Origin: Methanobacteriota archaeon
GTDB taxonomy: Archaea; Thermoplasmatota; Poseidoniia; Poseidoniales; Poseidoniaceae
Assembly (NCBI GenBank): GCA_002723635.1
Contig: PBMM01000020.1
Span: 1 to 5,671, forward strand
Direction: 5' to 3'
DNA length: 5,671 nt
The position numbers were made by a program, and so were the translations under genes. The notes below the pieces were generated by a model that searched no databases, was not told where the DNA came from, and saw only the letters and a program-made list of their open reading frames with translations. Below, piece after piece: positions 1 to 5,671 of the stretch. The stretch's first letter is position 1. Every line of letters begins with the position of its first letter.

Positions 1-1
1 A

Positions 2-328
2 GTCGGAGCGACGCATCTTCTGACCGGTGAAAACCTTGGGCAGGTGTCCAGCCAAACGCTGGGGAACCTCGGTGCCGTTGAGGAGGTCACCGACCTTGGT
101 GTGCTGCGCCCTCTGCTCGGGTTCGACAAGTCCGCCATCACCGACATGGCTCGGGCTTTGGGCACGTATGAGTTGAGCATTGGACCCGAGGTGTGCGACG
201 CGTTGGGCCCAAAGCACACGACCACCGTGGGCAACCGTGAGTGGTTAGAGCGAAGCGAGGCCCGCGTGGGCGGTTTGGAGGCACTTGCCGCGCAGGCGTG
301 GGCCTCTCGGACCACCGTGTCCCTCTGA
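2..328 (+). CDS. thiI: ThiI-like tRNA 4-thiouridine synthase (sulfurtransferase), C-terminal part, 5' end outside window
   Basis: The last 108 residues of a PP-loop ATP pyrophosphatase of the ThiI family, ending at TGA 326-328. ThiI adenylates U8 of tRNA and inserts sulfur to make 4-thiouridine; in some organisms it also supplies sulfur for the thiamin thiazole. Visible directly: LTGENLGQVSSQTLGNL (fragment residues 7-23), which matches the family motif VTGE-x-LGQV-x-SQTL-x-N, then LRPLLGFDKSAI and the GTYELSIGPE segment, with a Cys at fragment residue 65 near the place where many ThiI proteins have a Cys or Cys-Cys. The N-terminal THUMP region and the SGGxDS loop would lie upstream of the window. 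The protein stops about 40 residues after that Cys, so there is no C-terminal rhodanese domain like that of Escherichia coli ThiI; the short form is usual in archaea. The family call is strong, the exact reaction in this organism is inferred. A related PP-loop tRNA thiolase is the main alternative. Confidence 0.86.
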   Translation, partial: VGATHLLTGENLGQVSSQTLGNLGAVEEVTDLGVLRPLLGFDKSAITDMARALGTYELSIGPEVCDALGPKHTTTVGNREWLERSEARVGGLEALAAQAWASRTTVSL

Positions 329-398
329 GGCAGAAAAGAGCACCCTCACGGGGATTCTTTTAGGGAGGCTTGGCGTCGCGGAAGTCGTCGGTGTCGCC
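329..398 (+). promoter_or_regulatory. Short intergenic region with a T-rich tract, possible archaeal promoter and/or terminator
   Basis: The 70 bases between the thiI stop and the next ATG. The only AT-rich island is ATTCTTTTA at 354-362. It could be a weak TATA-like element: transcription starting about 25 bases downstream would give a leader of roughly 10-20 bases before ATG 399. It could equally be the T-run at which archaeal RNA polymerase terminates thiI. No convincing hairpin precedes it. GGGAGG at 363-368 resembles a Shine-Dalgarno core but lies about 30 bases before the ATG, too far to serve it; the bases just before the ATG show no such motif. This fits the leaderless or short-leader start common in archaea. 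Seen: the base composition. Inferred: both roles. Confidence 0.3.
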
Positions 399-488
399 AT
401 GAATGCAAATGCCCCCCGTCGCCTGCCAGCCTTGCTGATGATGGCGATGCTTCTCCTTGTGCCGCTCGCCTCTTCCATCAGCGTCACC
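399..488 (+). other. N-terminal signal peptide or signal anchor of the giant protein
   Basis: Residues 1-30 have a short polar n-region with Arg7-Arg8, a hydrophobic core LPALLMMAMLLLVPLAS at 9-25, and small residues at 24-28 that could allow signal peptidase cleavage. This is a Sec-type signal; the Arg pair lacks the rest of a twin-arginine consensus. A downstream start at Met14 would remove the Arg pair and weaken the signal, which supports ATG 399. If it is not cleaved, the segment could anchor the protein in the membrane. Confidence 0.82.
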
Positions 489-3400
489 TCCTTCACCGGA
501 GGCGACGCCGAAGCGACCGTCGACGTTCGTGACCCTGCGACGTGGATGGACCTTGATGACGCATCCGTGACGCTCCCGGTGGGCGAGACGGTGACGTCGG
601 CTTCCATGACCGTTGGAACGGCCATGGCGGAACACGACGCCTTCGTGAGGATCGACACCGAGACCCTCCCGAAGACATGGAGCCCCGACGCCAACGGTCA
701 GTTGACCTCCTTTTCAACAAAGTCCTCGTTCAAGTTTGAGGAAGGCTCCTCAGCAACTCCGGTCCGTTTGACCTCCAACGGTTTCCTGAGCGATTTTGAG
801 GGCACGACCAAGAACTTCACCGATGGCACGCAGCCGCCCATGAGCCCGATGTCTTGGAGCCACGGCAGCGTTTCGACTTCATTGGGCATCCTGCCTGCAG
901 GCTGCAAGTCAGGAGAAATGTGCTGGGGCACCAATCCCTTTGACGACGATTACCGCGACGACAACAACGGCAACGACTTCGACAGCAAACTCCTCTCCCC
1001 CGCCATCTTCGTCGACCCGGCCCTTGGCGGCACCACCTTCCGCTTCTCGTCCTTCCACGCGTTGCACTACCTCGAACAGGGCATGAGCGGCGCTCAGAAG
1101 TATTACCGCGACTGTGCTTACATCGAAATCCGAGAGCGAAACGACGAATTCTTCCCGCCCGACACCAGCGGCCCCAACGGCTTCGATTACATCTCCATCG
1201 ACCAAGCCAACTCCAGCAACATCGGCTTTGGCAACGGCTTGTACACCAAAGGAAACAACCAGGGTCAAATCCAGAGCGGTTGCCAAGGCGTTGGCAGCAG
1301 CCAGTCGGCCCTTGGTGGGACCTCGGTCACGACCAACAACCCAAGCGGTTGGGCGGACATCGCCATCGATTTATCGGACTACGTGGGTCAGTGGGTTCAA
1401 CTTCGCTTCGTGATGGAACACAACATCAACGGTGGCAACGGCAACACGCCGACCAACTATACCATGCCAGGCTGGTACATCGACAACGTGCGCTTGGGTC
1501 AACTTTTGCCCGCGAACGGCTGGATGAAGGTTCGAGGCTTCTTGCCCTCTGTGAACGGGGGCGATCCTCAGCCCAACGGGTACGGTCTGCTGAACATCGA
1601 AGCGGAAACCACGGAAACGGGTACCCTCGCTGTCGACGTCTACAACACCCAAACCGGGGTGCTTGTCAACGACCTCAACGGCAACCCCATGTCTGGTTTG
1701 ACTGGCGACATCATCGAACTGTGGGACATCGACGCGAACGTCCACAAGTCGCTTGACTTCGTGTTCAATTACGACTCTGGACCAGATCGGTTGTCCACCG
1801 CCGTCCTGCACGGTTTCAACATCGGAACCCGCATTGGCACAGGATTCAACCAAACGGACCTCTCCAATCCGGAAATTTATGGCGGCGCCTGGAATTCCCA
1901 AGCTGGTCCCTACGCGTACCAACCCACGCTCGTTGACACCGGTTTCACGCCAGCCATTGAGCGCATCAACTTCGAGCATCCCATCACGGCGGTCATGCCG
2001 ACGGTGAACCGCGAGTGTTCCGAATCGCCCGACATCCAACTTTCCACGCCTGAGTTGGAACTCCCCGAATCCGTTGTCGTGGGACAGTGGAACGAGCTGA
2101 GTCAGCCAATGTTCGGGTTCGAGGCCTTGGTGGGCTTCAACTTCGACCCGGCGAACAATTTCTTCGATTGCCGGGTCTCTGAGATCTGGTTTGATCTTCG
2201 TTTTGGCCACCACGCAAACAACGTGCGCGTGGACATCGCCAACGACGGTGACATTGACTGGGGCTTTGACCAGCCCGGCTTTGGTGCCCTAGGACGGCAG
2301 ACGATGTTCTACAACGCCAAGGTCGGCGATGTGCACACCGGCGTGGACAGCAAGGTCATGACGCTGAATTTGGCTGCACAAGCAATCGGTGGCGGCTTCG
2401 TATTGCCGTACGGCGCGACCGTCACGGCAGCCGACATCGTGTTTGATCAGAACACCATCTTTTCGACCACCGACCAAGGCGAAGGCTTCGACCTCAGCCT
2501 CTCCGTTGGCGGTTTGACCGAAGACCTCGGCCCGATGCCAAACGCGAGCCGCATCATGCTTGAGATCGGCGGCACTCCGCTCGGGCTTGCAGACGCCATC
2601 AATAGCCTGCTTTCCAACCCGCAAGTGCCGTTTGCGTTCGAAGACGACTACGGCAACCAGTGGGTCTCTTTCCGCTTTGAATTGGAGAGCCTCAACGCGT
2701 CCACAGGCGCTTCGCTTGTGGTTCGCGACCTCGACATCCTGTACGATTGGGAGCGCACCTTTGACGAAAACGACGGGTTTGACCGTGAGTTGAACCAAGG
2801 CGTGGCGCTGGCTCAAGGGACAGGCACGGCGGACATTCCGTTTGCTGTCCACACCAGCAATGGTGGAGCGGTCCGGTTTGCGGACCTGAGCATCACCACG
2901 GCCGCGGGCTATGACAGCACCATGACCGTGACGGGCAACCCGGTGGGCCTCTACCCCTCGGGAGAAATCTACGAAGTGACCACAACCCACGCAGTGAACG
3001 GCGCAACCGGCACCACTCTCGCTGAAGCGGTGCTCTTGATCGAATCCGCCACCGGCTCGGTGGAAGTAGCGTGGTCAGAAGTGACCGGCTTCGAGAAGCG
3101 TGCCGACCCCGGCAACTACCTCACCCTTGAGACCTCCACGGTGGTTGACATGACCAGCCCAGTGGGCAAGGACATCACCTGGCGCTTCCGCATCAACCCG
3201 ACGTGGGAAGACGCGGAAACGGTGCGAGCGTACGCCTTTTCTGTCGGCGCCAACGGCGTTGACGGGCTCCCCGCTGCAGTGCTCTTTGACCCCACGGAAG
3301 GCAACGCCATCGAGAACGATGCAGGCCTCCTCAGCATGCAGGTGCTGAACGCCAACGACGAGGTGCAAGACCTCGACGATGCCGTGTCCACGCGCTACAT

Positions 3401-5671
3401 GACCATCGACCTCAGCGTCCGCCTCCAAGACCTCGACGTGGCCCCTGATCCGTCCGCCTACAACCTGGTGCTTGAGCAGCAGACCATCGACAACATCGAC
3501 GGCAACATCACCCTCGGTTGGACCGAAATCGACAACATCAGCGGACCCATTGGTGGCGACATCGCATGGCCCATCGACCTTGGTCTCGGCGCTGCTGGCG
3601 ACGAAGTCCTTCGCGTCCGAATGGTCGGATACGAAGGCGGAGATACGCTGTGTCCAGCCGCGGAGTACCGGCCCGATGATGACTGTGCCGTGCCGTTCAA
3701 CCTCTCCATCGACACCTACGAGCCGAACCTCCTTTCGATGTCGGTCTTCCTCGGAGGGGCGGATTTGCCCGAGAATTGGCGCCGCGTCTACGACGACACG
3801 TGGGTGATTCCTTCGGCCAACCAGCAGATGCGCCTCATCGCGCAGGACTTGCCCTCGCCTCCCGAAACCATGACCATGCACCTTTGGGTGGAGTATGAGC
3901 ACGACACCGACGGGGACGGCGAAGCCGACCCGCAGGAGTACACCATGGTGACCCTGAACAGTGACGGTGGTGCTCCGAACGCGTCGTACATGGCGCAGTT
4001 CAACGACCAAGCCAACCTCGGTCGTGACCCAGTCGGCAAGGTCAGCGTTTGGATCGAAGGTTTCGACCTCGCAGGCAACTCCATCGACGGCGGTTCAGCC
4101 GGGTTCGAGAACGATTACATCACCTACGTGTCGATGAGTTCCTCCACCCCGGTCATCAACAACGTCTACATCGAGGACGCCGACGGTTTGCGCTTCCTCC
4201 GCTCCACGGACCCAGGCTACCAAGGCCTCCAGAACAAGACCGTCTACGCCGGCAACACCTACCACGTCATCGTCGAAGCACAAGACGGCAACGGATGGCG
4301 TGATCTTGACACCATCCGCGTGAACCTTGACGGTGCCTCATCCGAGGACATGGTGGTGACCTACCATCCACGGAACGGTACCGCATGGACCACCTCGCCT
4401 TACCTGACCATCGTGGACGACGACGAGTTGTCACCCAGCCTCCGCCGCATGGACGGCGGCGCCATCGTCGACCCCTTCGAGAACAACTTCTACCTGGATT
4501 TGACCGTTCGCTTGGCGTGGGGCATTCCCGGCCACATTGGGGCCAGCACCCCGAAGGTCAGCGTTCAGGACTTTGACAACGTGGTGCAGAATTACCTCGG
4601 ATTGTCCGGCCACCTCCAGGATTGGATGTACGCTGACGGCGTTCGCCTTGACTTCAGGGCCGACCCGAACGCGGGTATCATGGAGATTCCCTACATTTCC
4701 GACCAGACAGAACCCGTCACCAGCGACGTTCAGGTCGGTTTCGTTGGACCGGGTGACACCATCCGCTTCGAAGGCCGCTACGCCTACGTGTCAGGCTTGA
4801 GCAACGGTGTGTCCATCCAACCCGAGATCCCCCTCACGATGGAAATCACGCGTCAGGCAGCAGCCAAGGTCACTGAACCGGGCAAGGACTACATCCCCTT
4901 CGCAGGCGAAGTGTGGACAGAGACCTTCACCGGTGGCATGTTTGACTTCAACATCACCGCACCCCCGGTGACCAACGAATTCGTGTACACCTTCCGTTTG
5001 ATCAACCTGCCAACCGGCGCAAACGACGTCACCGACGCCTATTGCGGTGATTTCGACGGCTACGGTTGCGCGGAGTTCACCCTCAAGGTGGACTTCAACG
5101 CCCCCAAGGTCGCCAGCAACAGCTGGGAATTGACCAAGGGAGGCACCGAAGATGCCCTCGGTGAAGAATTGCCCTCATCGGTCCTGCACTGCGTGGATGC
5201 GGTCGTGACCATCGAGGAGCCCGAGAAACTCCTGCAAGACGAAGTCGAGATTCGCTGGCAGTTCTACTCGGACCCAAGCACGGGCCTGACGTGGCCCGTC
5301 TACGGCCAAGCCTTCGGTGCTGGGCCGCTCTCGACGCAGGTCAACCTCGTCAAGGGTGTCGGTGAGTACTACGCTTCGGTGGACTGCATCGACTTGTGGC
5401 CCGACCCCGTTGAACCATCGGCCACCCAGATGGCCGGCGTCCGCGTCATCTTCTGGGTCTACGGCACCGATTCCGCAGGATCTTCCATCCTTGGCGGCGG
5501 TCCGACCTCCGAAGGCAACGTGGTTCCCATCAACGGCAACTCTGACGAGGCGACGTCGCAGTACAACCTGATCAACGAGGAAGCGGTGTTTGGCATTGGG
5601 ACGGTCCGATTTGACCCCGCCCAACCTGAGGTCGGTCAGCAGATGAACCTCGAAGTCTACTTGCAGAACAC
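399..5671 (+). CDS. Giant modular secreted or cell-surface protein, 3' end outside window
   Basis: An open frame of 1757 full codons with no stop in the window; the two leftover bases AC already fix the next residue as Thr. ATG 399 is chosen because it gives a classic export signal (Arg7-Arg8, then a hydrophobic run at about 9-29) and no in-frame ATG, GTG or TTG lies between the thiI stop and it; Met14 (438) is a weaker alternative. In order: signal; beta-rich segment with LPVGETVTSA (59-68); MAM/jelly-roll-like domain (133-366); segment with LHGFNIGTRIGTGF (from 470); Cys540-Cys591 region leading to NDGDIDWGFD (615-624); second LPxGxTVTxA motif (669-678); beta modules to about 900; related repeat units at 909-1037, 1038-1232 and 1506-1701; Ig-like segment 1250-1300; CARDB-like start from 1735. 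It is rich in Asp, Asn, Gly and Thr and poor in Lys. No protease, glycosidase or other catalytic motif was seen. I infer an extracellular structural or adhesive role; the ligand is unknown. A C-terminal anchor may follow outside the window. Existence and export are well supported, function is not. Confidence 0.9.
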   Translation, partial: MNANAPRRLPALLMMAMLLLVPLASSISVTSFTGGDAEATVDVRDPATWMDLDDASVTLPVGETVTSASMTVGTAMAEHDAFVRIDTETLPKTWSPDANGQLTSFSTKSSFKFEEGSSATPVRLTSNGFLSDFEGTTKNFTDGTQPPMSPMSWSHGSVSTSLGILPAGCKSGEMCWGTNPFDDDYRDDNNGNDFDSKLLSPAIFVDPALGGTTFRFSSFHALHYLEQGMSGAQKYYRDCAYIEIRERNDEFFPPDTSGPNGFDYISIDQANSSNIGFGNGLYTKGNNQGQIQSGCQGVGSSQSALGGTSVTTNNPSGWADIAIDLSDYVGQWVQLRFVMEHNINGGNGNTPTNYTMPGWYIDNVRLGQLLPANGWMKVRGFLPSVNGGDPQPNGYGLLNIEAETTETGTLAVDVYNTQTGVLVNDLNGNPMSGLTGDIIELWDIDANVHKSLDFVFNYDSGPDRLSTAVLHGFNIGTRIGTGFNQTDLSNPEIYGGAWNSQAGPYAYQPTLVDTGFTPAIERINFEHPITAVMPTVNRECSESPDIQLSTPELELPESVVVGQWNELSQPMFGFEALVGFNFDPANNFFDCRVSEIWFDLRFGHHANNVRVDIANDGDIDWGFDQPGFGALGRQTMFYNAKVGDVHTGVDSKVMTLNLAAQAIGGGFVLPYGATVTAADIVFDQNTIFSTTDQGEGFDLSLSVGGLTEDLGPMPNASRIMLEIGGTPLGLADAINSLLSNPQVPFAFEDDYGNQWVSFRFELESLNASTGASLVVRDLDILYDWERTFDENDGFDRELNQGVALAQGTGTADIPFAVHTSNGGAVRFADLSITTAAGYDSTMTVTGNPVGLYPSGEIYEVTTTHAVNGATGTTLAEAVLLIESATGSVEVAWSEVTGFEKRADPGNYLTLETSTVVDMTSPVGKDITWRFRINPTWEDAETVRAYAFSVGANGVDGLPAAVLFDPTEGNAIENDAGLLSMQVLNANDEVQDLDDAVSTRYMTIDLSVRLQDLDVAPDPSAYNLVLEQQTIDNIDGNITLGWTEIDNISGPIGGDIAWPIDLGLGAAGDEVLRVRMVGYEGGDTLCPAAEYRPDDDCAVPFNLSIDTYEPNLLSMSVFLGGADLPENWRRVYDDTWVIPSANQQMRLIAQDLPSPPETMTMHLWVEYEHDTDGDGEADPQEYTMVTLNSDGGAPNASYMAQFNDQANLGRDPVGKVSVWIEGFDLAGNSIDGGSAGFENDYITYVSMSSSTPVINNVYIEDADGLRFLRSTDPGYQGLQNKTVYAGNTYHVIVEAQDGNGWRDLDTIRVNLDGASSEDMVVTYHPRNGTAWTTSPYLTIVDDDELSPSLRRMDGGAIVDPFENNFYLDLTVRLAWGIPGHIGASTPKVSVQDFDNVVQNYLGLSGHLQDWMYADGVRLDFRADPNAGIMEIPYISDQTEPVTSDVQVGFVGPGDTIRFEGRYAYVSGLSNGVSIQPEIPLTMEITRQAAAKVTEPGKDYIPFAGEVWTETFTGGMFDFNITAPPVTNEFVYTFRLINLPTGANDVTDAYCGDFDGYGCAEFTLKVDFNAPKVASNSWELTKGGTEDALGEELPSSVLHCVDAVVTIEEPEKLLQDEVEIRWQFYSDPSTGLTWPVYGQAFGAGPLSTQVNLVKGVGEYYASVDCIDLWPDPVEPSATQMAGVRVIFWVYGTDSAGSSILGGGPTSEGNVVPINGNSDEATSQYNLINEEAVFGIGTVRFDPAQPEVGQQMNLEVYLQN
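795..1496 (+). other. MAM / immune-inhibitor-A-like jelly-roll domain within the giant protein
   Basis: Residues about 133-366. It opens with Phe-Glu (133-134), passes through Cys169, Cys175 and CWGTN, then an acidic Asn/Asp-rich loop (about 180-195) directly before KLLSPAIFVD (197-206). It ends with a Trp-Ala-Asp-Ile-x-x-Asp-Leu-Ser-x-Tyr segment, the strand WVQLRFVMEHN and the closing motif GWYIDNVRLG (358-367). This order (FE, WGTN, L-x-SP, DLS-x-Y-x-G, LRF, GWYID-x-V) is that of the MAM-like domain attached to secreted M6 peptidases and other surface proteins. The fold usually mediates carbohydrate or protein contact. Cys239 and Cys295 may form the second disulfide. No HExxH zinc site is present in the window, so this is a binding module without the peptidase. 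The domain call rests on remembered motifs, not a profile search. Confidence 0.65.
1521..1850 (+). other. Beta-rich module ending in an LHGFNIGTRIG motif
   Basis: Residues about 375-484. It starts WMKVRGFLPS, continues with alternating hydrophobic strands (GTLAVDVYNTQTGVLV), then GDIIELWDIDANVHKSLDFVF and LHGFNIGTRIGTGF (470-483). The layout resembles modules in other archaeal surface proteins, where a strand describing a property is followed by a G-x-x-I-x-L-x-x-ID motif. I do not recognise a named family and assign no function. The His/Gly/Thr-rich end motif looks conserved rather than random and would serve well as a search query. Confidence 0.4.
3123..3509 (+). repeat. Internal protein repeat, unit 1 (short form)
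   Basis: Residues 909-1037. Its opening 20 residues align without gaps to those of unit 2: Thr-Leu, then Pro-Val-Gly-Lys-Asp-Ile-Thr-Trp at 921-928, against Thr-Leu and Pro-Ile-Gly-Gly-Asp-Ile-Ala-Trp at 1050-1057. About 50 residues on, both have Leu-Leu-Ser-Met followed by an alternating strand (977-980 here, 1111-1114 in unit 2). This unit lacks the cysteine pair and the C-terminal Ala-Gly-x-Ser-Ile-x-Gly-Gly part found in units 2 and 3, so it is a shorter or degenerate copy. The similarity is diverged at protein level and I see no DNA-level identity. Confidence 0.55.
3510..4094 (+). repeat. Internal protein repeat, unit 2, with Cys pair and calcium-type loop
   Basis: Residues 1038-1232. 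Landmarks: Trp-Thr-Glu at 1041; a strand VLRVRMV; Cys1085 and Cys1096 followed by AVPFNLSID and a Pro; LLSM at 1111; PSANQQMRLIAQD ending at 1150; an acidic loop at 1169-1180; and a closing strand VSVWIEGFDLAGNSIDGG (1215-1232). Each landmark except the acidic loop has a counterpart at nearly the same spacing in unit 3. The closing strand, with Asp-x-Ala-Gly-Asn, is typical of extracellular Ig-like or cadherin-like domains. The unit is therefore probably one or two beta-sandwich domains duplicated together. Confidence 0.6.
3903..3938 (+). other. EF-hand-like calcium-binding loop (DxDxDGxxDxxE) in the giant protein
   Basis: Residues 1169-1180 read DTDGDGEADPQE: Asp at loop positions 1, 3, 5 and 9, Gly at 6 and Glu at 12, the full EF-hand ligand pattern. 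Such loops, often without flanking helices, occur in dockerins, thrombospondin type 3 repeats and many secreted archaeal proteins, where calcium stiffens the chain. The flanks here look like beta strands, so a classical helix-loop-helix is unlikely. Binding itself is inferred from the ligand pattern. Confidence 0.6.
4149..4730 (+). other. Ig-like segment between repeat units 2 and 3
   Basis: Residues about 1251-1444. It opens TPVINNVYIEDADGL and reaches VYAGNTYHVIVEAQD at 1282-1296. This resembles the part of unit 2 running from the Pro at 1109 to AQD at 1150 (Pro to Asp spacing 45 against 41 residues), so it may be a further diverged copy of one subdomain. After it come a second strand-rich stretch with FYLDLTVRLAWGIPG and a Trp-Met-Tyr-Ala-Asp-Gly-Val segment I cannot place in a family. 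There are no cysteines in this part. Two Asn-x-Ser/Thr sequons lie here (QNKT, RNGT). Confidence 0.4.
4914..5501 (+). repeat. Internal protein repeat, unit 3, with Cys pair
   Basis: Residues 1506-1701, almost the same length as unit 2 measured from its own Trp-Thr-Glu (196 against 192 residues). Matching landmarks: Trp-Thr-Glu at 1506; Gly-Gly followed by two strands, the second FVYTFRLI; Cys1549 and Cys1557 then AEFTLKVD and a Pro at 1569; and a closing strand VRVIFWVYGTDSAGSSILGG. The Trp of the closing strand is 180 residues from the first Trp here and 177 in unit 2. The unit differs by an extra cysteine pair (Cys1598, Cys1663) and lacks the acidic calcium-type loop. Confidence 0.6.
5601..5671 (+). 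other. Start of a CARDB-like (Ig-fold) domain, cut by the window edge
   Basis: From residue 1735 the sequence reads TVRFDPAQPEVGQQMNLEVY and then Leu-Gln-Asn, with Thr forced next. The pattern strand, Pro-x-x-Pro-x-Val-Gly-Gln, long hydrophobic strand, Asn-Thr is the usual opening of CARDB-type adhesion domains, which often occur in tandem near the C-terminal end of archaeal surface proteins. Only about 24 residues are visible, so the call is tentative. It suggests that further domains, perhaps more copies and an anchor, follow outside the window. Confidence 0.5.

Noticed and set aside
341..362. Hairpin terminator after thiI
   Set aside because: CCTCACGG gives only a two-pair stem, and archaeal termination does not need a hairpin; only the T-rich tract is worth noting.
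370..402. Possible 10-codon upstream frame from TTG 370 ending in a TGA that overlaps ATG 399 (ATGA), as in translational coupling
   Set aside because: The start would be TTG with GGGAGG only one base away, too close for normal use, and such an overlap can easily arise by chance. Nothing else supports it.
245..694. Minus-strand open frame crossing the thiI end and the start of the large gene
   Set aside because: It overlaps two better supported + strand genes and the signal peptide, with no motif of its own.
1371..2213. 280-codon open frame on the minus strand
   Set aside because: It lies wholly inside the large + strand gene, its product has no recognisable motif or export signal, and long antisense frames are common opposite G/C-ending codons.
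3075..4010. 311-codon open frame on the minus strand, rich in Val, His and Arg
   Set aside because: The composition is that of an antisense shadow of Asp/Asn/Thr-rich coding sequence; the + frame here carries the repeat landmarks and the calcium-type loop.
399..5671. S-layer protein identity
   Set aside because: Export and modular beta structure fit, but no S-layer family motif or anchor is visible and the C-terminus is missing, so only a surface or secreted protein is claimed.
1..5671. Defence system, CRISPR array, mobile element or biosynthetic cluster
   Set aside because: No short direct repeats with spacers, terminal inverted repeats, transposase, nuclease or enzyme-cluster motifs were seen in either strand.

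Overview
The window reads as a fragment of an archaeal genome, most plausibly a marine Thermoplasmatota (Poseidoniales / Marine Group II) or a close relative. The reasons are a ThiI-type tRNA sulfurtransferase end without a visible rhodanese extension, a very large acidic secreted protein built from beta-rich surface modules, mostly C/G-ending codons, and no Shine-Dalgarno sequence at the start of the large gene. The lineage is inferred from protein style, not from a marker gene.

Layout: bases 2-328 hold the 3' end of a thiI-like gene on the + strand, whose start lies upstream of the window. A 70-base gap (329-398) carries one short T-rich tract and nothing else I can name. From 399 to the last base runs one uninterrupted + strand reading frame of 1757 full codons with no stop in the window. 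It makes up more than 90% of the sequence and is the real content here. Long open frames on the minus strand and in other + frames over 399-5671 are shadows of this gene.

The large protein begins with an export signal. A MAM/jelly-roll-like domain of the kind appended to secreted peptidases follows (about residues 133-366), then a chain of beta-sandwich-like modules. Among these are at least three related repeat units (about residues 909-1037, 1038-1232 and 1506-1701), an EF-hand-like calcium loop (1169-1180), and the start of a CARDB-like domain at the right edge. No catalytic motif is visible. Its 12 cysteines fall in six local pairs, consistent with disulfides formed outside the cell. I read it as a giant modular cell-surface or secreted protein, perhaps adhesive or part of the envelope; its ligand cannot be told from sequence.

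The two genes have no evident functional link. They share orientation and are 70 bases apart, so read-through is possible, but the surface protein probably has its own promoter. I see no tRNA or rRNA, CRISPR array, insertion sequence, or defence or biosynthetic cluster. The most notable content is the repeat architecture of the giant protein.
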